In this document: positions 33,865-41,673 of the stretch, piece by piece | How the letters are laid out: every line of letters begins with the position of its first letter | Position numbering within the stretch: position 1 is the first letter of the stretch | DNA from: Streptomyces armeniacus | GTDB lineage: Bacteria; Actinomycetota; Actinomycetes; Streptomycetales; Streptomycetaceae | Assembly: GCF_003355155.1 (NCBI RefSeq) | Contig: NZ_CP031320.1 | Location: 3,215,367 to 3,279,366, forward strand | DNA: 64,000 nucleotides | Direction of reading: 5' to 3' | The notes under the pieces: model-generated | Seen by the model: the letters and a program-made list of their open reading frames with translations, nothing else | The model's database searches: none | Told to the model about the DNA's origin: nothing | Translations under genes and position numbers: made by a program

Positions 33865-35129
33865 GCCGCGTCGAGCCGGGCCACACGGACGGAAACCGCG
33901 TGGTCGCGACCGGTATGCGGACCAGCGCGGGGACGGGGGCCGTGGAGCTGTGCGGGCCCCGGGATCCGGCCACCGGGCCCGCGCTGCTGGACGCTGTCCG
34001 GGTGCGCCTCGCGGAGACCGGGGCGGAACCGACCCCGGCGCGGGTGGCGGCCGCACTGCGGTCGCAGGGCCGGCTGCTCGGCGACAGCGCGGTGCTGCGG
34101 GTGGTGGAGGCGCTGCGCTCGGAGATGGTCGGCACCGGACCGCTGGAGCCGTTGCTGGCTGATCCGCAGGTCACCGACGTGCTGGTCACGGGCCCTGAGC
34201 AGGTGTGGGTCGACCGGGGGAGCGGGCTGGAGCGGACGGAGGTCCGGTTCCCGGACGCCGCGGCGGTGCGCCGGCTCGCGCAGCGACTGGCCACATCGAC
34301 CGGGCGGCGGCTGGACGACGCGCGGCCGTGGGTCGACGCGCGGCTGCCGGACGGCACCCGTATGCACGCGGTGCTGCCGCCCGTGGCGGTCGGCTCCACG
34401 TGCCTGTCGCTGCGGGTGGTGCGGCCCAGGGCGTTCCGCCTCGCCGAGCTCATCACTGCCGGCACGGTGCCGCCGGGCGGGGACCGGCTGCTCCGGGCGA
34501 TGCTGGACGCCCGGCTGTCGTTCCTCGTGAGCGGCGGCACCGGATCCGGCAAGACGACGTTGCTGAGCAGCCTGCTCGGCCTCGTCGGCCCGCGGGAGCG
34601 GATCGTGCTGGCCGAGGACTCGGCAGAGCTGCGGCCCGACCATCCGCACGTGGTGCGGCTGGAGTCGCGAGTCGCCAACCAGGAGGGCATCGGCCACGTC
34701 AGCCTCCGCGACCTGGTGCGCCAGGCGCTGCGGATGCGGCCAGACCGGCTGGTGGTGGGCGAGGTCCGCGGCAGCGAAGTGACCGACCTGCTCATCGCGT
34801 TGAACACGGGCCACGAAGGCGGCTGCGGCACCGTGCACGCGAATGCCGCAGCCGATGTGCCCGCCCGGCTGGAGGCGCTGGCGGCGACCGCCGGGCTCGA
34901 CCGTACCGCGCTGCACAGCCAGTTGGCGGCGGCACTGGACCTGGTCGTCCATCTCGTACGGGACCGCTCGGGGCGGCGCAGGATCGCGGAGATCCATGTG
35001 CTGGAGCGGGACCGGGACGGGCTGGTCACGACCGTACCGGCGGCGGTGTGGGGCGCGGAGGGCTTCGTGCCGGGGCGCGGCCGCCAGCGGCTGGAGGCGC
35101 TCTGCGCGCGGGGCGGAGGTGCGTGGTGA
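33861..35129 (+). CDS. tadA: Type II/IV secretion ATPase TadA (CpaF), 422 aa
   Basis: Hexameric ATPase that powers Flp/Tad pilus assembly at the inner face of the membrane. Visible: the N-terminal domain with PLLADPQVTDVLVTGPEQVW, the Walker A GGTGSGKTTLLSSL at about residue 226, the Asp box RIVLAEDSAELRPDHPH, Walker B RPDRLVVGEVRGSEVTDLL, and the His box NTGHEGGCGTVHANAA. ATG 33861 overlaps the ssd stop and the stop overlaps the GTG of tadB, so the operon is tightly coupled. Confidence 0.93.
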   Translation: MSRVEPGHTDGNRVVATGMRTSAGTGAVELCGPRDPATGPALLDAVRVRLAETGAEPTPARVAAALRSQGRLLGDSAVLRVVEALRSEMVGTGPLEPLLADPQVTDVLVTGPEQVWVDRGSGLERTEVRFPDAAAVRRLAQRLATSTGRRLDDARPWVDARLPDGTRMHAVLPPVAVGSTCLSLRVVRPRAFRLAELITAGTVPPGGDRLLRAMLDARLSFLVSGGTGSGKTTLLSSLLGLVGPRERIVLAEDSAELRPDHPHVVRLESRVANQEGIGHVSLRDLVRQALRMRPDRLVVGEVRGSEVTDLLIALNTGHEGGCGTVHANAAADVPARLEALAATAGLDRTALHSQLAAALDLVVHLVRDRSGRRRIAEIHVLERDRDGLVTTVPAAVWGAEGFVPGRGRQRLEALCARGGGAW

Positions 35130-36013
35130 CGGGCGTGGACACCCTTCCGCTGTACGTGGCGACTGTCTGCGCGGGCGCGGCCGCGTGGCTGATGGCCGCA
35201 CGGGACGACGGGCTGCGCCGGTCACGGCTGCTGCTCGCGGGCAGCGGAGAAGCGATGCGGCCGGAGGAGGAACGGCCCGACCGCGTCCGCGAGTTCGGGG
35301 CATCCCTGCGGCGACGGCTGGGCGGCCGGGTGGGGCACGAGTGGTGGTGCCTGCCGGGCGGTGTGCTGCTGGGGCTCCTGGGAGCGTCCGTGCTGCCGGT
35401 CGTCGCGGGCGCGCTGGCAGTGCCGCTGGTGCGGCGCCGGCTGAGGGCCCACCAGGAGAGGAAGGCGGCGGAGGACCGCGAAGAGGCGGTCATCGGCCTC
35501 TGCGCGGCCGTGTCGGGCGAGCTCAGAGCGGGGACGCCGCCCGACCGCGCGCTGCTGGCCGCCGGAGCGGACGGGCTTGGTGATCACGGTGCCGCGCTGC
35601 TCGCGGCGGCACGCTTCGGCGGCGACATCCCGGAGGCGTTGCGCAAGGGCGCGGCGCTGCCCGGAGCGGACGGGCTGCGGGGTGCGGCCGCGTGCTGGCA
35701 GGTGGCCGCGGGCAGCGGCGCCGGGCTTGCCGAAGGCATGGACCGGGTAGCGGCAGCGCTCCGCGCCGAGCGGGACCAACGGGACGAGGTGAGGGCGCAG
35801 TTGGCGGGGCCACGGGCCACGGCGGTGCTGCTGGCGCTGCTGCCCGTGTTCGGACTGCTGCTGGGCAGCGCAATGGGCGCCGACCCGTTACGGATGCTGC
35901 TGCACAGCGCCGCGGGGCTGAGCTGCCTGGCTGTCGGCGTGCTCCTCGAGTTCGCCGGACTGGCCTGGGTGGCGCGGATCGTCCGCGCGGCGGAAGGAGG
36001 TGGGCCGGCGTGA
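35126..36013 (+). CDS. tadB: TadB-like type II secretion F-domain membrane protein, 295 aa
   Basis: Platform protein of the Tad apparatus. Hydrophobic helices lie at about residues 8-27, 72-100, 232-252 and 262-283. The cytosolic domain between them has the F-domain feature GLCAAVSGELRAGTPPDRALLAAG. GTG 35126 overlaps the tadA stop (GTGA). Its end overlaps the GTG of the tadC gene. Assigned by order in the operon and helix layout. Confidence 0.85.
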   Translation: MTGVDTLPLYVATVCAGAAAWLMAARDDGLRRSRLLLAGSGEAMRPEEERPDRVREFGASLRRRLGGRVGHEWWCLPGGVLLGLLGASVLPVVAGALAVPLVRRRLRAHQERKAAEDREEAVIGLCAAVSGELRAGTPPDRALLAAGADGLGDHGAALLAAARFGGDIPEALRKGAALPGADGLRGAAACWQVAAGSGAGLAEGMDRVAAALRAERDQRDEVRAQLAGPRATAVLLALLPVFGLLLGSAMGADPLRMLLHSAAGLSCLAVGVLLEFAGLAWVARIVRAAEGGGPA

Positions 36014-36807
36014 GCGCGCAGATCGTCCCCAGTCTGTGGACGGCCGCGGCGCTGGCGGCCGTGGGGTGTGTGGGCACGTCCGCCGCGTGGCGGCGGGAGT
36101 GGTCAGCGCGGCGTCGGGCCCGTGCGCTGCTCGGCGCGCCGCCGTCCGGCGGGGAGCCGGCGCGGCGTTCAGCGCTGGCTGACCCACCGGAATGGCTCCG
36201 CGGGGCGCCCGTACGGGAGGTGGTCCTTGTGTTCGGGGTGGCGGCCTTCGGGGTGGTGATGGTCGGTGGCCCCGCCGGATGGCTGGCCGGAGGCGGGGGT
36301 CCCTGCGCTGCGTGGTGGTGGCTGCGGCGCAGTCGGCACGAGCGCGCCCGAGGCCCGACGGCCGAAGCGCGGGCGGCGGCCGGCCAGTTGCCGCTGGCGG
36401 CGGAGCTGATGGCCGCCTGCCTCGCGGCCGGGTCCGGCCCCGACCATGCGGCAGAGGCGGTGGGCGGCTCACTCGGCGGGCCGCTGGGCGATCGCCTTCT
36501 GCGGGCGGCGACCGAGTTGCGGCTCGGCGGCGAACCGGCAGCGGTGTGGGGGAGGTTCGGCGGACTCCCCGGCTGCGAGGCACTGGCGCGCAGCATGGAG
36601 AGAGCGGGAACGGCGGGCGTGCCCGCCGTGGAGCCGGTGGCCCGGCTGGCGAACGAGGCGCGCACCCGTACGTCGCGCGCGGCGGCGGCACGGGCCCGCA
36701 GGGCCGGGGTGCTGGTGACCGCGCCGTTGGGGCTGTGCTTCCTGCCCGCGTTCCTGGCCGTGGGAGTGGCTCCGGTGATCCTCGGGCTCGCGAGATCACT
36801 GCTGTGA
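36010..36807 (+). CDS. tadC: TadC-like type II secretion F-domain membrane protein, 265 aa
   Basis: Second platform protein, paralogous to the previous gene. It has one N-terminal helix, a helix pair at about residues 72-103, LPLAAELMAACLAAGSGPDHA as the F-domain core, and a C-terminal hydrophobic end (VLVTAPLGLCFLPAFLAVGV). GTG 36010 is embedded in the tadB stop (GTGA). The gap to the pilin gene is 66 bp, the largest in the operon and the most likely place for an internal promoter or processing site. Confidence 0.85.
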   Translation: MSAQIVPSLWTAAALAAVGCVGTSAAWRREWSARRRARALLGAPPSGGEPARRSALADPPEWLRGAPVREVVLVFGVAAFGVVMVGGPAGWLAGGGGPCAAWWWLRRSRHERARGPTAEARAAAGQLPLAAELMAACLAAGSGPDHAAEAVGGSLGGPLGDRLLRAATELRLGGEPAAVWGRFGGLPGCEALARSMERAGTAGVPAVEPVARLANEARTRTSRAAAARARRAGVLVTAPLGLCFLPAFLAVGVAPVILGLARSLL

Positions 36808-36873
36808 CCCGAGTGGCGCGGACCGTAGGCGGCGCCACAGGAAGACGTCAGATCACACATGAAGGGGACGGAG

Positions 36874-37089
36874 ATGGTGGCACGAGTGTGCCGGTCAGTC
36901 CGGAGCCGGTGGCACCGGGCACGGTGTGTCCGGCGGGGCGGCGACCGTGGGATGGCGACCGCTGAGTATGCGGTGGGGACCATCGCCGCGTGCGCGTTCG
37001 CGGCGGTGCTCTACAAGATCCTCACGAGCGCCGGGGTCGGCAGTGCCCTGCAGCAGATGATCGAGAAGGCCCTCAATGCCGCGGGGTGA
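36874..37089 (+). CDS. Flp-type pilin (DUF4244), 71 aa
   Basis: Short pilin-like protein: a basic leader up to RRGGDRG followed by MATAEYAVGTIAACAFAAVL, the Flp/DUF4244 signature with Gly before the hydrophobic stretch and Glu at position +5, as prepilin peptidases require. The rest (residues about 50-71) is a short helix. I chose ATG 36874 because AAGGGG lies 6 nt upstream; ATG 36859 is in the same frame. Probably the main pilus subunit of this Tad operon. No prepilin peptidase gene is in the window. Confidence 0.85.
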   Translation: MVARVCRSVRSRWHRARCVRRGGDRGMATAEYAVGTIAACAFAAVLYKILTSAGVGSALQQMIEKALNAAG

Positions 37090-37462
37090 GCGGCGCGGCT
37101 CATGGGGCCGGGTACGCGACGAGCGGGGTTATGTCACGGCGGAGACCGCGGTGGTGGTGCCTTCGCTGGTGTTCCTCCTGGCGGCGCTGCTGTGGGGAGT
37201 CATGGCGGGCGTCGCCCTCGTCCAGTGCGTCGACGGTGCGCGGGCGGGCGCCCGCGCGGCGGCGCGGGGCGAGTCGCGGGAGGCGGTGGTCGAGGCGGTG
37301 CGTTCGGCGGCACCGGACGGAGCGTCCGTGGAGGTCGTCCGGCACGAAGAGCTCCTCCAAGTACGGGTGAAGGCCCGCTCCATGGGCCCGGGCCCGCTGA
37401 CCCTGCCGGTGCAGGCGAGCGCGGTCGCGATGACGGAGTGGACCCTGGGGGAGGTGCGATGA
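37076..37462 (+). CDS. TadE-like pseudopilin, 128 aa
   Basis: GYVTAETAVVVPSLVFLLAA near the N-terminus is the TadE hallmark (TAETA plus a hydrophobic helix). After it there is one extracytoplasmic alpha/beta segment with ARAAARGES. The start overlaps the end of the Flp-like gene by 14 bp, and the stop overlaps the next ATG by 4 bp, so expression is coupled. TadE-type proteins act as minor pilins or assembly factors. Confidence 0.87.
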   Translation: MPRGERRGSWGRVRDERGYVTAETAVVVPSLVFLLAALLWGVMAGVALVQCVDGARAGARAAARGESREAVVEAVRSAAPDGASVEVVRHEELLQVRVKARSMGPGPLTLPVQASAVAMTEWTLGEVR

Positions 37463-37986
37463 GCCGGGCGATGGCCGCGCGGGTCATACGGGCACTGGCC
37501 TGGGCGAGGAGCGCGGCTCGGGACGACCGGGGATCGGCGACCGTGTGGGCGGCTGTTTCGGCGACGGCTCTGTGCACGGTGTTCGGCGTCGTGCTGGCAT
37601 TGGGGCAGATCGTCGCGGCCCGCCACCGGGCGGAGGCGGCTGCGGACCTGTCAGCGCTGGCGGCCGTCGGCAGGGCCCTGGAGGGAGAACGAGCGGCCTG
37701 TGCCGCGGCCCGCACCGTGGCGGAGGCGCAGGGAGCGCGGGTGGTCCGGTGCGTGTTGGACGGCGAGGTCTCCGACCTCACGGTGAGCGTGCACGCCGGA
37801 CCGTACGCGCCGCGGGCCCGCTCGCGTGCGGGGCCGCCCGAAGCGGCAGGACGGCACGTGCCCAAGGGGTCTGTCCGCGCGGGGTCGGCACGCACGGAGT
37901 CTGTCCGTGCGGGGTCTGCGCGTGCGGGGTCTGTGCGTGCGGCGCGGGCTCGCGGGGGATCGGCACGCCCCGGCGGGGGCGCGGTG
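37459..37986 (+). CDS. Rv3654c/TadE-like protein; reading frame has lost its normal stop
   Basis: Starts at ATG 37459 (overlap ATGA with the previous stop). DDRGSATVWAAVSATALCTV is a TadE-type leader and helix, followed by AARHRAEAAADLSALAAVGR and a Cys pair (ERAACAAA, VVRCVLDG), all typical of the last protein in actinobacterial Tad operons (Rv3654c). Relatives stop soon after about residue 130. Here the frame continues through a V/R-A-G-S-A-R repeat (37865-37960) and stays open antisense through the whole helicase gene to 40350. I mark the credible part only, so the 3' end given is not a stop codon. Confidence 0.65.
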
Positions 37987-40314
37987 TCAGGCCGCGCCGG
38001 CGAGGAGCTGGTTGAGCAGCCGGATGGCGCCGGCCTTGTGCAACGGGTCGTTGCCGTTGCCGCACTTGGGCGACTGGATGCAGGACGGGCAGCCCGATTC
38101 GCACTCGCACGAGGCGATGGCCTCGCGGGTGGCCGTGAGCCATTCCCGGGCCGTGCGGAAGCCCCGTTCGGCGAATCCGGCGCCGCCCGGGTGGCCGTCG
38201 TAGACGAAGACCGTCGGCAGGAGGGTGTCCGGGTGCAGCGGGATGGAGACGCCGCCGATGTCCCAGCGGTCGCACGTCGCGAACAGCGGCAGCAGACCGA
38301 TGGAGGCGTGCTCGGCCGCGTGCAGCGCACCGGCCAGGATCTCCGGGCCGATCCGGGCCGCGTCGAGCTGGTCCTCGGTGACCGTCCACCAGATCGCGCG
38401 GGTGCGCAGCGTGCGCGGCGGAAGGTCGAGCTTCGACTCCCCCAGCACCTCGCCGGTGATGAGCTTGCGGCGCAGATACGACACGACCTGGTTGGTGACC
38501 TCGACCGAGCCGAAGTGCAGCCTGCCCTCGCCCCAGGGGATCTCCGTCTCGGTCTCGATCACGGACACGGAGGTGGTGTCGCGGGCCATCGTGGACCAGG
38601 GCGGGCTGGACTCCTCGACGAGGGCGACGGAGTCGTCCAGGTCGAGGCGGTTCACCACATAGGTGCGCCCCTGGTGGAGGTGGACGGCGCCTTCGTGGAC
38701 GCTCGCGTGGGCCGCCCCGGCGTCGACCGTGCCGAGGAGACGCCCGGTGCCCTCCTCCACGACCTGGACGGGCTTCCCGCCGCCGCCCCGGATGTCGGTG
38801 AGGTCGACCGCGCGCTCGCGCTTGGTCCAGTACCAGGACGAGCCGCGGCGCCGGAGCAGCCCGCGCTCCCCGAGCTGGTCCAGGAGCCCGCGGCACTCCG
38901 GCCCGAAAAGGTCCGAGTCCGCCTCGGTGAGCGGTATTTCGGCGGCGGCGGCGCAGAGGTGAGGAGCCAGGACGTACGGGTTGTCGGGGTCGAGCACCGT
39001 CGATTCGACGGGGTGCCGGAAGAGGGACTCGGGGTGGTGGACGAGATACGTGTCCAGCGGATCGTCGCGGGCGACGAGCACGGCCAGGGCGCCCTGGCCC
39101 GTACGACCGGCGCGGCCCGCCTGCTGCCACAGCGAGGCGCGGGTGCCGGGATAGCCGGTGATGAGGACCGCGTCCAGGCCGGACACGTCGACGCCGAGTT
39201 CGAGCGCGGTGGTGGCGGCCAGCCCGAGGAGCTCGCCGGAGTGCAGGGCCCGTTCGAGGGCCCGGCGTTCCTCGGGCAGATAGCCGCCCCGGTACGCCGC
39301 GACGCGTCCGGGCAGGCTGCGGTCGATCTGCGCGAGACGGTCCTGGGCGATCAGCGAGATGAGCTCGGCGCCGCGTCTGGAGCGTACGAACGCGACGGTG
39401 CGGGTGCCCTGGACGGCCAGGTCGGTGAGGAGTTCCGCGGTCTCCGCGGTGGCCGTACGGCGTACGGGCGCGCCGCGTTCACCCGCCAGTTCGGTCAACG
39501 GCGGCTCCCAGAGCGCGAAGACCAGTTCGCCGCGGGGCGAGGTGTCCTCGGTGACGGCGGTGACCGGGACGCCCGTGAGCCGGCTGGCCGCCTCCTGCGG
39601 GTCGGCGGAGGTCGCGGACGCCAGCAGGAAGACGGGGTCGGAGCCGTAGCGGGCGCAGAGCCGCCGCAGTCGGCGCAGGACCTGGGCGACATGAGAGCCG
39701 AATATGCCGCGGTAGGTGTGGCACTCGTCGATGACGACATAGCGCAGCGCGCGCAGGAAGGAGGACCAGCGGGCGTGTCCTGGCAGCAGTCCGCGGTGCA
39801 GCATGTCCGGGTTGGTCAGCACGTAGTTGGCGAAGAGCCGCACCCACTCGCGTTCCTCGAAGGGGGTGTCGCCGTCGAAGACGGCCGGGCGCACCGAGGT
39901 GCCCAGCGGCGCGGCGAGTTCCGTGATCGCGCGGCGCTGGTCGGCGGCGAGCGCCTTGGTGGGCGCGAGATAGAGCGCGGTGGTGCCGCGGCCGTTGGGC
40001 GCCTCGGCGCCGTCCAGCAGCGTGCTCAGGGTGGGCACCAGATAGGCCAGGGACTTGCCGGAGGCGGTGCCGGTGGCGACCACGGTCGAGGTGCCCTCGA
40101 CGGCGTACGAGGCGGTGCGCGCCTGGTGCTCCCACGGCCGGTCGATCCCGGCCGCCTGAACGGCGCTGACCACTTCGGGCCGGATCTGATCAGGCCATGC
40201 CGCATGGCGGCCGATCCGAGGGGGCACATGCTCCGTATGGGTGATGCGCGTAGCTCGGTCCGGACCGGCAGCGAGACGTTCGAGCACGGTGAGCGGCTCG
40301 TGATTGTTGGCCAT
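37987..40314 (-). CDS. DEAD/DEAH-box (DECH) helicase with a C-terminal Zn module, 775 aa
   Basis: Superfamily 2 helicase with the P-loop ATGTASGKSLAY (residues about 80-91), YVVIDECHTYRG (motif II, DECH), LASATSADP (motif III), FVRSRRGAELIS (motif IV) and QQAGRAGRTGQGALAV (motif VI). The C-terminal CECESGCPSCIQSPKCG is the four-Cys zinc module of the MrfA/SftH/DUF1998 family, linked to DNA repair in Bacillus. I use ATG 40314 (MANNHEPL); GTG 40332 is also possible, and the frame is open further up. It is convergent with the Tad operon and divergent from bldG. Confidence 0.88.
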   Translation of the reverse strand: MANNHEPLTVLERLAAGPDRATRITHTEHVPPRIGRHAAWPDQIRPEVVSAVQAAGIDRPWEHQARTASYAVEGTSTVVATGTASGKSLAYLVPTLSTLLDGAEAPNGRGTTALYLAPTKALAADQRRAITELAAPLGTSVRPAVFDGDTPFEEREWVRLFANYVLTNPDMLHRGLLPGHARWSSFLRALRYVVIDECHTYRGIFGSHVAQVLRRLRRLCARYGSDPVFLLASATSADPQEAASRLTGVPVTAVTEDTSPRGELVFALWEPPLTELAGERGAPVRRTATAETAELLTDLAVQGTRTVAFVRSRRGAELISLIAQDRLAQIDRSLPGRVAAYRGGYLPEERRALERALHSGELLGLAATTALELGVDVSGLDAVLITGYPGTRASLWQQAGRAGRTGQGALAVLVARDDPLDTYLVHHPESLFRHPVESTVLDPDNPYVLAPHLCAAAAEIPLTEADSDLFGPECRGLLDQLGERGLLRRRGSSWYWTKRERAVDLTDIRGGGGKPVQVVEEGTGRLLGTVDAGAAHASVHEGAVHLHQGRTYVVNRLDLDDSVALVEESSPPWSTMARDTTSVSVIETETEIPWGEGRLHFGSVEVTNQVVSYLRRKLITGEVLGESKLDLPPRTLRTRAIWWTVTEDQLDAARIGPEILAGALHAAEHASIGLLPLFATCDRWDIGGVSIPLHPDTLLPTVFVYDGHPGGAGFAERGFRTAREWLTATREAIASCECESGCPSCIQSPKCGNGNDPLHKAGAIRLLNQLLAGAA

Positions 40315-40513
40315 CGGCACCGAGTCTGTCACCGCCGCGATGGACAATGACCGCAAGGCGTCGTGCGGCCCTGCTGGTAAGTGATTGAATGCTTCTGCGG
40401 CTGCCGATCCGTCCCCTGCCGTCGCCCGCCTCGGGCGGGAGACCACAGGAGGGGAGCCCCAGCAGGGGACGACCCAGGGGCGGACCGCTCGATAGCAAGG
40501 TGCTGGAGGATCC

Positions 40514-40855
40514 GTGGACCTGTCCCTGTCGACCCGTACTGTTGGCGATCGCACGATCGTCGAGGTCGGTGGCGAGATTGATGTATACACCGCGCCCAAG
40601 TTGCGCGAGCAGCTCGTCGAGCTCGTGAACGACGGGAGCTACCACCTCGTCGTGGACATGGAAGGCGTGGACTTCCTCGACTCGACTGGTCTCGGTGTGC
40701 TCGTCGGCGGGCTCAAGCGGGTGCGTGCCCACGAGGGCTCGCTCCGTCTCGTCTGCAACCAGGAGCGCATTCTCAAGATCTTCCGTATCACGGGCCTGAC
40801 CAAGGTGTTCCCGATCCACGGCTCCGTCGACGATGCCGTCGCGGCCACCGACTGA
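40514..40855 (+). CDS. bldG: Anti-sigma factor antagonist BldG, 113 aa
   Basis: STAS-domain protein required for aerial hyphae and antibiotic production. It controls anti-sigma factors by reversible phosphorylation. The phospho-acceptor is Ser57 in [15 protein letters not shown], as known for S. coelicolor BldG. The sequence agrees with SCO3549 nearly throughout, from [15 protein letters not shown] to [19 protein letters not shown] 40514 follows CTGGAGGATCC. It is followed after about 140 bp by its presumed partner kinase gene, and diverges from the helicase gene. Confidence 0.96.
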   Translation: MDLSLSTRTVGDRTIVEVGGEIDVYTAPKLREQLVELVNDGSYHLVVDMEGVDFLDSTGLGVLVGGLKRVRAHEGSLRLVCNQERILKIFRITGLTKVFPIHGSVDDAVAATD

Positions 40856-40996
40856 GGTCACCCGCCGTTTCGCCCTGCCGTCCGTCCGGCCGGCCGGGCG
40901 ACCGGATCAGACATCGGAAGCAGGGCTGCCGGGCCCGGCACAGGGCCCGGCAGCCGTGGATGCACACCTGTACCGCCCGTAGACGAGGGGGATGGC

Positions 40997-41446
40997 ATGG
41001 CCACCGTGGAACTCCGTTTCAGCGCGCTTCCGGAGCATGTGCGGACGGCGCGGCTGGTGGCCGCCGCCGTGGCGCGCCGTGCCGGAGTCGATGAGGCCGT
41101 GCTGGACGAGGTGCGGCTCGCCGTGGGCGAGGCATGCACCCGCGCGGTGAGCCTGCACATGAGCAACGGCGTGGACAGCCCCGTACGGGTCGCCCTGATC
41201 GAGGACGAGAAGAAGTTTTCCATCGAGGTCGGCGACGAGGCCCCGGGTTCCACCGGCGCGCTCGTGCCCGGCGCTCGCGACGAGATCCCCGAGCCCCCGT
41301 CCGAGGACGAGGAGGCGGAGGCCGACGGCGAGATGGGCCTCGCGGTGATCAGCGGACTCGTCGACGATGTTGAGATCACCGCTGATGAGAAGGGCGGGAT
41401 CATCCGTATGAGCTGGCCCACGACGCCTGCTCCGGCCCTCCCCTGA
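40997..41446 (+). CDS. Anti-sigma-factor-type ATP-binding protein (RsbW-like), 149 aa
   Basis: GHKL/HATPase protein. The N box is seen in LDEVRLAVGEACTRAVSLH and the G box in GEMGLAVISGLVDDVEI; an acidic loop (EPPSEDEEAEADGE) sits between them. Such proteins are serine kinases and anti-sigma factors; the gene next to bldG (SCO3548 in S. coelicolor) is co-transcribed with it. ATG 40997 follows GAGGGGGATGGC. Confidence 0.88.
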   Translation: MATVELRFSALPEHVRTARLVAAAVARRAGVDEAVLDEVRLAVGEACTRAVSLHMSNGVDSPVRVALIEDEKKFSIEVGDEAPGSTGALVPGARDEIPEPPSEDEEAEADGEMGLAVISGLVDDVEITADEKGGIIRMSWPTTPAPALP

Positions 41447-41673
41447 AAGATCGTTAAAAAGATCATTCTTCGGCCCCGTCAATTAGGCCGACCCCCTCGA
41501 ATGAGGGAATTCTTCACGGGCACTCCATTCGATCTTCGCTGACCGGCGGCTAATTGCTGCTGTCGCGCTCTGTTTTGATCCGGAGCCGCTCCCTAGAATC
41601 CGTCCACCATCTTTGCAGCAGGACGCCTGAGCGTGCTTGCGCGCGCCCATGTGCCAAACGTCAAGGAGGACGA

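Noticed and set aside
32130-35303. Long minus-strand open frame of about 1057 codons
   Set aside because: It runs antisense to ssd and tadA and has no recognisable domain; composition-driven shadow.
37102-40350. Single very long plus-strand open frame (over 1000 codons)
   Set aside because: Only the part from 37459 to about 37980 has homologue-like content. The rest is antisense to a clear helicase gene, a usual effect of high GC third positions.
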